A DNA stretch of 64,000 bases from Platynereis dumerilii (Eukaryota; Annelida; Polychaeta; Phyllodocida; Nereididae). The translations under genes and the position numbers were made by a program. The stretch covers positions 29,242,501-29,306,500 of the forward strand of contig JAPTHN010000011.1 in the NCBI GenBank assembly GCA_026936325.1, read 5' to 3'. The notes below the pieces were generated by a model. It was not told the DNA's origin, ran no database searches, and worked only from the letters and a program-made list of their open reading frames with translations. Below, piece after piece: positions 49,728-59,749 of the stretch (position 1 is the stretch's first letter; each line of letters starts with the position of its first letter).

Positions 49728-51606
49728 TCAACCTGATCCTTCAATGCAATTCTGCAAAAAAAAATAAAAAATTTATCAAATATTGCTACACATTGTATTT
49801 ATCACACTTGCAATGTACTGTGTCACAGTGACTTTGTCCCTGAAAAAAATCAAGTCAGGATATAAATTGTGTGTCCCTACCTGAATGTTCTCCATCAAAG
49901 ATCTGTTCTTTTCACTGAGTTCCTTAAGTTTTTCTTGTAAGCTCATGGCTTGATCCTGCAAATAACATACAAATATAAAGCATTCGGAAAGATTCTGAAA
50001 GATGTCAGCAATCTTGAATCATTTAAAGTATAATTGTGCACATTTTATATTGCAAACGTACCACAGCTTTCAAGCGCTTCTCCTCAATTGCTTTTTGATT
50101 GACATCCAAATTCTCCAGTGACACAGGATCTATGTCACATTCTTGAAGCTTTTTAATGCAGGAATCTCTGTGAATGAAAATCACCAGAATTAATTGAGGA
50201 TATCACAATTCTCAAAAAGAATATTTCATATAAAATCCATCAATGCATTGCTATCAATTCATTGCTGTGAATGCATCATAACTCATTCATAAGACTAAGT
50301 GACCGAATCTGGATGATCATTGACAATGCTAAACTTAAGTGAATCAGTCTAAGTGACTTATTTCATTATGAATAGCCCTGGCTAACACTTACACTTTGTC
50401 TTGTAAATGTGTGTTGGTTTTCAAAAATGAAGATTCTTGAGTCTGGAACTGCGTAGTTGCTGGAAATGTAAAACAATCAATCTTATAGTGGACGTCTGGT
50501 GAGATACTGAAAATTCATCTTCCCTTGCACAATTTCTAAATAGCTCTAAATTCCACAAGTATTTATTACCTCTTTACAGCAATACTTACATGCGGTTTTG
50601 TAGTCACCATATTCTTCCTTGATGTGGTTTAATTCTTCTTCCAAAGAGCCAGCCTTCTCCTGTGTAAGAAAAATAGAAATTATAAATACAACATTTACAA
50701 ATTGTATATGCCAATATCCTAAATCAACTTAAATATAAAGTGAGTCATTAAATTATAAGACTTACATTTGCTTCTGTCAGCTGTTTATTCAAGGATGTTA
50801 CTTCGTCGTTTCTTAGCAAGTCGAGATCTCTCAAACTCACTTCAAGGTGAAGAACTTTTTTCTGCAATTCTTCCTCACTCTTTTTTAGTTCCCGATACCT
50901 GAAACAGAAGGTTAGAAATGTAAATTCAATGTATATAATTTGATCACACTTTATTGGGATTGAAAGTTCAGCAGGAATGCATTAACCACAGGAAAATATG
51001 TTTTGGTTTCACAACCATTTACATTTTCTTAATTGACTGAGCTTTACTGGTACTATGAGTTCATCAAATTAAAAGTGGATTTCCCGCCATACATTCCATT
51101 CATTGACAAATCACGGCACTGAATCCTGATCGAACACCTTTTCTGTTCTTTGTATAAACTCACCCTTTCGTTTTAAATGGTACCGAGGGCCCTTTTGCTG
51201 TAAATTGCACAGGCTTCTTGTCGTCTGGTTCACCACCAGCAAATTTCGTTTCAACCTTGTTGCTGAAGTTTCTCACATACTTCTGTTTTTCTTTTTCACT
51301 TTGGACGCTGCGTTTCGAAGCAAGGTCTTCAACACTTTTCACAGAACTGAGAAATTTCCCTCCGTTATCTGGCTTTTTCCTTTTATCAGCGTGTTTTCTG
51401 CCAACTATGTGAGGGTTAAAAGGACCTTGTAATGATAGCCCTTTCCCCAGACCCTCTGAGACTGCACCCTTTTGTTTTTGTTTACCATCATTGCAACTGT
51501 TAGAATCTTCCAGTCGAACTTCGACTTTTGGAGGTATTTTAGTTGATGACTTCCACCTGGGGATACCTGTTTGGCCATTGCGATTGTCCTTTGTGGGTTC
51601 AGTCAT
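49728..51606 (-). CDS. KNSTRN: kinastrin-like (small kinetochore-associated protein)
   Basis: Seven in-phase exons (51606-51164, 50898-50766, 50659-50590, 50459-50393, 50167-50062, 49955-49881, 49751-49728) give 305 residues; human kinastrin is about 316. Residues 1-147 are basic and disordered; from about 150 to 300 it is coiled coil (SEEELQKKVLHLEVSLRDL, LEEELNHIKEEYGDYK). DSCIKKLQECDIDPVSLE aligns with the kinastrin block DNCLAILESKGLDP, and KSEEEL also fits. Two T-x-I-P motifs near basic residues (TGIP 13-16, TKIP 22-25) resemble EB1-binding signals; mammalian SKAP uses a related S-x-L-P motif. Kinastrin acts with astrin at kinetochores and spindle microtubules. The identity rests on the coiled-coil block, so another coiled-coil protein is possible. 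It shares its promoter with UBR7. Confidence 0.6.
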
Positions 51607-51860
51607 ATTTGTTTCGGTTTTGGGAGCCTGTCCTTTACATTAAAGGCGACTGTGTGCGAATAAATACCACTTTTCTCGAGTAAACAAGTTCAAATGATGG
51701 CGCTCCGGAAGTGACCTCGTTCTTTAAATGCCGATTTTGCAGACAGGTGGCGTGGTTTTTGGCCCTCTGACGTAAAATTGTGTAAACCGGACGGTGTTGC
51801 CACCTGGTAGATTGTTCAGAACGCGCCAAGAAAACGGAGGAGCAAGAAGAAGGGGTGTCG
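51607..51860. promoter_or_regulatory. bidirectional promoter between kinastrin-like gene and UBR7
   Basis: Start codons face away from each other across 254 bases without a TATA box. Local G+C is higher than in the surrounding introns. Confidence 0.6.
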
Positions 51861-54800
51861 ATGGTGGATGTTTTGAAGGAGGAGGAGATGATGGAGGAAG
51901 ATGCCAATGCTGTATTAGGTGGCAGTGATGACAAGAATTGTACTTACGACATGGTGAGATACAAATAGTGCCTTTACAGATAGGCAACTGACTGTAAACA
52001 TGGTTCTCAAAGTTGTTTATTTCAAAGGAAAACAAAACACCTGAGTCAGGCTGAGGCTGAGTTGGCCTTTAAATGTGTGTATTGCAGGGCTTTCTTTGGT
52101 GTATTGCACTTCGGCACGAAATTTCCAAAAATATTTATTGATCACATTATTCCAAACCTTTTGCGTCTAAAAAAAAAGAACAAAAGCTGAGAAATTGTTG
52201 GGGGGGGGGGTAGCACTGCCACAGGTGGGCCCGCACGCCAGTTTTGCCAGGGGGCCATGAAGACATGAATGGAGGGTTTGAATTGACTATGTATGTTTAA
52301 GGGGGTTGGGGTTAGACATTTAATTGCATATTTCCTCATCGGGCAATTATTTATTTCACAGTAGCGGTGGCAGTTATTATTTATTTCAAGTGCGCAAAGT
52401 CCCCGAATATATATTTATTCCTTTAGAAATCAAGCAATGCCGTGTTAAGAAATACCTTGCGAATTATTTATTTCAATATGGCTAAAGATAAGAGCAAGAA
52501 TTATTTATTTAAAAAAAACTCCAAGCCCCCCCCCCCCTTACAGGGTTCCCACTCAACCTGGAAAACCTTGAAAACCTGGAATTTTGGGCTGTGCTTTTCC
52601 CGGCCTGGAAAAACCTGGAAAATGAGATATTTCCACCAAAAACCTGGAAAAAGTCTGGAATTTGGGGTTCTCTTGCAAAAATTGAAATGGTCCAACAAAT
52701 TGTGGACTTCGACGACTGTCCAGGGCGCAAAATCTGTTTGAAAGAATAGCAGGTTTAGACCTTGAAAATTGGTTTTGGCAGCCTTGAAAAACCTGGAAAA
52801 AACCTTGAATTTGAACTGGGTAAAAGAGTGGGAACCCTGCCCTTAGTCTTAGCTCAGGTCTGGGCCATCGCCATCTTTCTTTTGGTGAAATAACAGAATC
52901 TTCAGGGCATGGTTTTGGGGTGATTTATTGCTTTGAAAAATCTAAAAAAAAATCAAAACATCTAGATTTTACCATAAGAAAACATGTTGAATGCTTGAAA
53001 TATTTTTATCAGGCCGATTTTTCGAGAAATGACAGGAATAAGACATGTCAACAAAAGTTCGGACATTGACTTCGTGTGCTTCAGACGCACTTTTGACATA
53101 GAAAGAATGGTCGTACAGAGCCCAAACTTAGCTCAAAATGTAGGGAATTAAATTTCCTAAACATTGGTACCTGTTAGAAGGTGCTGAGCCCGATATTAAG
53201 GCCTCCAGAGCGTGCTGCGTCAATTGCACAAGGAAAGGTTGGATGGATACTGAGCTCTGCTCTGCTGATCTACCCCCTTAAGATTAAATGGTGGCCCCCT
53301 TAGGTCTGGAAACAGGTCTGGGCCATCACTATCTTTTCTTGGGTGGAACAAAATATTTAAGCTATTGTTTTGCGGTGAATTGGTGCTTTGTAAATTTTAT
53401 AAAAACAGAAAACTCATGGCATTTACCTTTAGTTTAGAAAAGTTTTTTAACACCCGAAATATTTTTATCAGGCCGATTTGTTGAAAAAAAAACACAAAAT
53501 ATAACATGTGAACAAACCGTCGGACATCAGAGAGGTTTTGCTATACGTTTCCGTGTGACATGTACGTGGGCATTGCCATGACAACAATGTAACAAGATAG
53601 CACTTGTACACGTATACGTTACAGGTGAACGTGTAGCAAAACCTCTCTATTGACGTCATGTGCTTCAGATGCACTTTTATTTAGAAATAATTGTCCTACA
53701 GAGCAAAATTTACCTCAAATTGTTGGAAATTAAACTTCCAAAACATTGACACCAGTTAGAAGTTGCTGTGCCCAATATAAAGGCTGCCACAGTTTGCTGT
53801 GTTGTAGACAAGTGATTCAGCTAACGATTTTTGTCGCAATTGAGAATTGAGCCATTATAATTGAGCATGACACTATTCCAATATTCTTTGTTGTCCAGTT
53901 ATCTCATTTTTGACTGTTTGAGTTCTTGTTTGGTGGTATAACCTGGTTATTCACTGTGGGATTGCGTATATGTGTTTATCACATCTTGGGCTAAAGCCCT
54001 CAGGTGATAAATCACGTACACCTCTCCCGCGGTGAACAACCTATATATAGATACTATCAGTTACACCCTGCCCGTTTCGAGGGTACTGGAATATACACCA
54101 CGGACTCCATACACCATGAAGCCGAAATGCAGAAATGCCCTTCAGGCAGAGAACTCTCCCATCCTCTTCTCCCCAAGCTTCTTTCACAACACTTGACCAT
54201 GACCAGTCAAGTGACCAACCAAGCATAAGTATTAAGATGACACTACCCTAGTATTACTGCATGATGTCAACAGTTGGTTAGACATAATAAAGAGCAAAAT
54301 TCTGAGAAATACAGTTATAATCTAATTCACATAAATATTTTCCCTCTTCATCTGTATAGGGCTATATAAATCGTCAGGCATTGTATGCTTGTGTGAATTG
54401 CACCAAGGACATGGAGCAGCCGGCTGGGGTGTGTCTTGCGTGTTGCCTTGAGTGCCATGAGGGACATGAGTTGTATGAACTATATACTAAGAGGTATGTA
54501 TCAAAGGTTCTCATCATTTCTTATTTTTAATTCAACAGTACTTTTTTTTTTAACTTTTCTCTACAAATTGGTAAAAAAAGTTTCTCTACAAATGCAAGTA
54601 ATATAATTGATATGTATAATGTTTTTTTTTGCTCTGTGTGTTATTTTTGCACTCTCATTATGTTTAATTAAAACATGGACTCTTAAAATTTACAGAGATT
54701 TTCGTTGTGACTGTGGTAATGTGAAGATGTCCAAGGAATGCAAGCTACGTCCTGTGAGTACATCACAAATAAATATGATATGACATTAGAAATATGCATA

Positions 54801-57800
54801 ATTTATCTAGGCTTTTGGCTTTCAGCAAATTAATTATTTATTTTTACATAAACCTGTGTCATTGATTTTCAGAATAAATTGGTGAATACAGACAACAAAT
54901 ACAACCAGAATTTCAGGGGGAAGTATTGCACCTGTCATCGCCCGTACCCAGATCCTGAAAATCCAGTAAGTCACTAAAACTTGATATTCCCCTTTTTATG
55001 TTCGTAACATGTTACTTGTGTAATATTAAGGCCACACATAATTGATTCTTAGCTTCGCGGACCCGCCGACACAATAGATTTGCTTCCGATGGAAAAAAAA
55101 AATTTTTTGACATGATAAAACTTTTTTTTTTGTCTTTTTTTTTTGTCCTACCGACCGACCCTAGAAAAAGTGCCTTGAGAGGATCCGAGAAGCTAAAGAT
55201 CAATTATGTGTGGCCTAATGTGATGGTTATTTACTTAAAAGGCTTAATAACAATGGCAAATCATATTTAATTTCAGGATGAAGATGACATGATACAGTGT
55301 ATTATTTGTGAGGACTGGTATCATGGAGAGGTATGGAGAATTTTTGTGTTTTGTTGAAATACAAATATTTATAATGTCATTCAATTTCAATTTCAATTTG
55401 TGTCTGTATTAAATTTGAAATTGTTTCTTTACAGCATCTCAAAAGGAAAGTGCCTGCAAATGATAATTTTGACGAAATGATCTGCTTTGGTTGTGTAGCC
55501 AGCCATCCCTTCTTGGCTTCGTATCGTGTGCTTGCCGTTGGTGAGTGATTTGTCTTTATTTGTGAAATTCTTTCCAAATAGAGACCGTATACTATAGGTC
55601 TCTGGGCTAGATCTTGACATATATTGCGTTTCTGGATAACATGACACATGTATCTGTTATGAGTATGTCAATAAAAGATGATGTGGTAAGAGATCGATCT
55701 CTAATATTTGCATGCATCATCTCCGACTAAATCCCAAGACATACATACATTTTGTGACATCATAATTTGTTGTGCCACAGGAGAGGAGAGAAGAGCCGAG
55801 GAGAGGAGAGGATAGGAGAGACGAGGAGAGGAGAGGTCTGCATTTTCTTTTTGCTGTTTCAGCTCCAGCAACAAAGGTGGAATCAGCTGAAACGACAGAC
55901 CCTGTAGATGTAGAAAAGACAGAATGTGATAAAAAAGAGACTGACTCTAAGAGTGAAACAGATGAGAAAAAACCTGAACCACAAGAATCTAGTGATAAAG
56001 TTGCAGCTCCTGAAAGTGCCGTTGCCAAAGAGGAGAGTGCAGTTTCAAACCCACAACCCTCCGAGGCTGTAGAAGCCACCAAACCTGATACTTCCACAAA
56101 TGAATCTCGAACTTCTACAGAAAAGAAGCCCACTGAAGAATTACCATCCTGCTCAGTAAGTGTCATTCAAGTTGCTAGCCTCAAATAAATTGGAGATTTT
56201 TTTGCAATAAATTATGATGATAATATCTCTTTCTCCAGGAAATTTACAAAGTCAGGAAGTGTATCTGGTTTCTTTTACTTCAGTGTTTGTCAAAAATAAT
56301 TGATGACGTAGAGAAATCAAAAAATGATTTCAGATACATAGTTATTTACAATGATGATGTTGATCATTATTTTTCAGTCGCAACAGACAGAAGAAAAACC
56401 TGGCTGTTCCAAGGACATGTCGAGTGACAATGTCAAGGAATGCTATTTGAAAGAACTGCAGAAAGGAGAGGCCAAGTCTGATATTGGAACTATTTTCATG
56501 ACAGAAGGATGGCGTAAGAAGTTATGTCGCTGTGAAAAATGCAAGGCAAGTATGCAGCACTGTATTCGGGCCATGCCATTTGTGCTATTCATGTACCGCC
56601 GTACAGTACCGGTAATATCTCTTGTCATTTAGGCTCCCAATTCGTCCTCACAAAGGGGTCACCCATTTCAAAACCTTTGGATCTTGGGAGTCCCTTATAT
56701 TCATAAGAGTAAGACTTTTACGCTGATTGAAAACGGCTATTAAGATCTTCCAAGTTATTTGGATCACCCTTTACAGTGCTAGTTGACAATTCATTGGCCT
56801 GACAACAGCATTTTAGTTTGTCCACAAGGGAACAAAATCTCTTTAACTTCCGTCCGTTGACAAGTATTTCCCACATTACAATTTACAATTAGATTAACCA
56901 TATTTTTTCTGTTTCAGAAAATGTACAGTGAAGAGAAGGTTGAGTATCTGTTGCTAGAAGACGACACGGTGCAAGCTTATGAGGACAGAGGGAAAGCCAA
57001 GAGCGGTCACAGTCAGTACGATAAGGGCATGGAGGCTCTTCACTCTCTGGGCAGGGTCCAGCAGGTTGAGGCATTCCAAGGTAATCTTACGCATATTATT
57101 AATACTAATGTATTGTGACTATTACTGACTAATGAGAGATGGTAATGCTGTCAAAATCAGAAGCTGTCAGCCTATCACAATATCAGAACAAAGTGATAAA
57201 TCTTTATTATACATGATACAAGGTAACATGTACGCATAACAGAATAGGGTTATGTCAGAAATTTTCGCTAATTGAAACTGTGAGGTTTATCATAAATAAT
57301 TACATCTGGTGACTTATGTGCCTACGTCATAGAAATACATAGAACAGCCCTCTTGTGCTTTACTGTTTTTGGCAAGTTGATTCACCAGCCCTGATGGCAA
57401 AAAACACAAACTGATTCACTCACCCTATTTATTTACACCCCCAATGTCCCTATCATTCCCTTATCTATGACCTTGTGATTCTTACTTGCATCAACAAAAG
57501 CACTGAAGTTTATTATAAAGTATATGCTGTGTGTTATACACCGTGAGCTGTAGGTACAGGATTCAAGCAGAAACACATCTGTTGACATCGGGTTCGTATT
57601 CGTGTGACCTCCTGTGTGTAACAAATTTGCCTGAGAAGATATCTTGATTAATATTTCCAGAATATCACGACTTAAAATCATCACTTACGAGTTACCTGAA
57701 GAAATTTGCTGATAACAAGAAGGTACGTCATGTTTGTCTTGAATTCATGATTTTTTGTAGAAAACAAATTTAAACTAATATGGTGTTCTATAAAATTATC

Positions 57801-57963
57801 TATCAATTGATGAGTTATTGCCCGGAAAAAATAGGTAATCGATATTATTTTCTGTTGTTACACATAGGTTGTGAGACCAGAAGATATCCAGGAGTTTTTT
57901 GCTGGACTTCAAGCTCGGAAGAAACAGAGAACACAAGAAACTGTGCAGAATTTCTGCAGATAA
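51861..57963 (+). CDS. UBR7: E3 ubiquitin-protein ligase UBR7
   Basis: Twelve in-phase exons (51861-51953, 54360-54493, 54696-54753, 54873-54965, 55277-55330, 55435-55540, 55863-56155, 56378-56545, 56918-57080, 57661-57722, 57868-57963) — eleven listed, all that are needed — encode 439 residues; human UBR7 has 425. The start MVDVLKEEEMMEEDANAVLG matches the family N-terminus. The UBR box (about 42-95) has paired cysteines and histidines (YACVNC, CLACCLECHEGHELYELYTKR, RCDCGN). A PHD-type finger follows (113-168: YCTCHRPYPDP, MIQCIICEDWYHGEH). The 180-280 region is acidic/Ser-rich linker. The conserved C-terminal half has CRCEKCKKMY, DDTVQAYEDRGK and a helical tail. UBR7 is a nuclear ligase for histone H2B lysine 120 in published work. 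The intron after 56545 starts with GC, not GT. Confidence 0.95.
52180..52216 (+). repeat. poly-G tract in UBR7 intron 1
   Basis: GTTGGGGGGGGGGGTAGCAC, just before dispersed repeat B. Confidence 0.6.
52330..52540 (+). repeat. dispersed repeat B, copy 2
   Basis: TTATTTATTTCACAGTAGCG, GGCAGTTATTATTTATTT, CCCCGAATATATATTTATTC, TTAAGAAATACC and AAAAAAAACTCCAAGCC parallel 16420-16700. Confidence 0.6.
52541..52839. mobile_element. 299-bp hAT-like MITE with CAGGGTTCCCACTC ends
   Basis: CAGGGTTCCCACTC at the left and its exact inverse GAGTGGGAACCCTG at the right. CCTTA/CCCTTA flanks both sides, a possible imperfect target duplication. The inside is built from ACCTGGAAAA and CCTTGAAAA repeats, and it inserted at the end of dispersed repeat B. 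Confidence 0.75.
52845..53810 (+). repeat. ~470-bp tandem duplication in UBR7 intron 1
   Basis: Unit 1 (about 52850-53240) and unit 2 (about 53305-53810) share CAGGTCTGGGCCATC, ATATTTTTATCAGGCCGATT, TGTGCTTCAGAYGCACTTTT and TTAGAAG.TGCTG in order. Unit 2 carries an extra 120-bp palindromic insertion (53529-53648). Confidence 0.75.
53529..53648. mobile_element. 120-bp palindromic MITE
   Basis: AGAGAGGTTTTGCTA at the left, TAGCAAAACCTCTCT at the right (perfect 15-bp inverted ends), with further pairing inside (TACGTTTCCGTG / CACGTATACGT). Unit 1 of the surrounding duplication reads CGGACATTGACTTCGTG without it and serves as an empty site. Confidence 0.75.
53965..54015. other. hairpin-forming sequence in UBR7 intron 1
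   Basis: GTTTATCACATCTTGGGCT pairs with AGCCCTCAGGTGATAAATC to give a near-perfect stem with a loop of about three bases. Function unknown; likely a mobile-element piece. Confidence 0.4.
55030..55215. mobile_element. 186-bp Harbinger-type MITE
   Basis: GGCCACACATAATTGATTCT at the left and ATCAATTATGTGTGGCC at the right, with AGCTTCGCGGACC / GGATCCGAGAAGCT just inside. TAA flanks each end (55027-55029, 55216-55218). It lies in a UBR7 intron. A partial relative sits at 15680-15768. Confidence 0.7.
55783..55838 (+). repeat. purine-only GAGGAGAGGAGA stretch
   Basis: GAGGAGAGGAGAGGATAGGA-like purine run directly upstream of the UBR7 exon at 55863, between two acceptor-like CAG sites. Confidence 0.6.
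56546..56551 (+). other. UBR7: non-canonical GC splice donor in UBR7
   Basis: The exon ends AAATGCAAG and the intron starts GCAAGT, the standard form of a GC-AG intron. Joining to the acceptor at 56917 keeps the frame and restores CEKCKKMYSEEK. The next GT (GTATGC, four bases on) would break the frame. Confidence 0.75.
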
Positions 57964-58368
57964 TTGTTCACTTATCGCATATAACCCGATGTCTGTGACA
58001 TTGTGTGGATGTGACTATCCATGCATTTTAGCCTTGGACTCATTATTGATCTATAATTGCATAAACATTAGCATATATATATATTTGACATAATGTGTTT
58101 TACATTGTGTATTACTTTTTTACATGCACTTTGAAAAAAAAACTCTTTTTATATGAAGTTCATGATCAGGAAAATAATTATATAATTTATACGAGATAAG
58201 TTTTTAGTTTATAAGTACAACACACCTTTTTTTAATTTATTTATTTGCAGTTTATAAGACATTCCATGATTTGAAACTTTTTGTGGATTTATCATGTTTC
58301 GATTTGTCTCATGATTTTATTTTATGAAACTTTAATATTTTTCATGACAGAAGAGAACATTGATGGAA

Positions 58369-58374
58369 AATAAA
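58369..58374 (+). terminator. poly(A) signal of UBR7
   Basis: AATAAA about 400 bases after the UBR7 stop codon. Shorter 3' ends cannot be excluded. Confidence 0.45.
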
Positions 58375-58436
58375 TACTTCAAAAGTCTAATATTGTTGGT
58401 GAAATGATGATTTGGTTTTAAGCACTTTAATGAGTG

Positions 58437-58504
58437 ATATTTCCAGACTTATTTTATAAATTTGATAGGGATATTTCCAGACTTATTTTATAAATTTGAT
58501 CGGG
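58437..58504 (+). repeat. tandem pair of a 34-bp unit
   Basis: GATATTTCCAGACTTATTTT followed by ATAAATTTGAT occurs twice in a row. Confidence 0.85.
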
Positions 58505-58849
58505 GTGCCCATTGGTCAGGGCTAGACCAAAATAGGACATAAGTGCAACTTGGCTCCTGTTCATAGTAGACACATGTTGATAGCAGTCGAATGCATCTTC
58601 CAAGTACTAAACAAGAATCCGCGGATTCAAAGCCTGGCTCAAGTGGCAGTGATGACGGCAAAATATGTAGCAATGCTGGTGAAATAGTTAAGTCTACTTT
58701 ACGGTTTGGAAATGGCAGAGAAAGGTGGTTCTGAATTGCGGCAAGTGAAGTGCTGTTATTGTAGTTGTTCCATGTACAAAATAATATCCAAATAACCACG
58801 AAAAGAATGTGTACGATTGTTTCAAATCTTGAAGTCGCCCAATTTCCTC

Positions 58850-59110
58850 CTTTGAAAAAATTGGCGAAATTGAAAAAAATTTGGAACAAAAAAAAATTAT
58901 TTTTTTTTAATCTAGGAAAACAATTACTTCTTTTTTTTTAATTTAGGAAAAAAAAATTTAAATCTTGGAACAAAAAAATTTTAAATTTGAAAAACAGAAG
59001 TTGCCCGATTTCCTCTTTTTGAAAAATAAAATTAGTGTAATTGAAATTTTTTTTTTTTTTCAAATATTGGAAGAAAAAAAATTTTTGAAATTGAAAAAAG
59101 TAATTTCCAT
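58850..59110. repeat. low-complexity A/T-rich array
   Basis: Runs of A and T with AATTTAGGAAAA and TTGGAACAAAAAA motifs. Confidence 0.7.
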
Positions 59111-59401
59111 ACATCTAGCTACCCTAACAAACCAATAAAACACAAAAACAGATATATTGAACCTATAGTTATTGAACAGTAGAGTTGACAGACAATATTT
59201 TCAGACCATTACTCCTGAATTAGCCTGGTGAGCCAGGCTAAAAAATGATCATCTGATGGTAAATTAGCCTTGGTTTTACTTCAGGTAAAACTGACAAAAT
59301 GCCTGGCTTTTATATATCTTGGTCCATTCTGGGAGCAGATTGACTGAAGTGTCCAAGATTTCCAGACAGGCCAGATAAGAAAGGACTTTCCTAGAGTGCA
59401 T

Positions 59402-59458
59402 TTGCCTCTAAATAGCCCACACCGGTGCTGATGGGATGTAAAACACAAACTCACTCAC
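59402..59458 (-). mobile_element. 57-bp retroposon-like repeat between 13-bp target duplications
   Basis: Read on the minus strand: GTGAGTGAGTTTGTGTTTTA, CATCCCATCAGCACCGGTGT, GGGCTATTTAGAGGCAA. It is bounded by the identical 13 bases TCCTAGAGTGCAT (59389-59401, 59459-59471). It matches the 45-bp insert at 3379, which has its own 15-bp duplication, so both ends of the family are defined. Confidence 0.75.
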
Positions 59459-59749
59459 TCCTAGAGTGCATACCTCCACCATCAGTTTTGAAGTCAAAAT
59501 GGTTGCATGCCATTTATGAAGGGCAGCAACACCTGGATAGGAACATCAAACACAGACTAGACAATCCACTGCAGTGCCTCTGCTGGAGCATTTTCCAAGG
59601 CTCAATAGCCTAAGAATTTGTACCAGACAAAACATTTTTGAATGGTAACATTTAGTAAAGAGATTCGACAATCTAAATGACTCAACGGCCACTGGACTTA
59701 ATTGCTACTGGTATTTACTCCCAACATTTAGCTGCGACAAAGTATTTGG

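Noticed and set aside
51205-51432. Plus-strand frames over the kinastrin-like first exon
   Set aside because: Antisense shadows of the coding exon on the other strand.
55772-56188. Extended 138-residue start MPQERREEPRRGED for the UBR7 exon
   Set aside because: The upstream part is purine-repeat intron; the acceptor at 55862 gives the in-phase junction with the exon ending at 55540.
58580-58680. Possible tRNA or 5S-like gene (TTTGAATCC, TAGTACTTGGA on the minus strand)
   Set aside because: No cloverleaf can be folded and the two motifs are in the wrong order and spacing.
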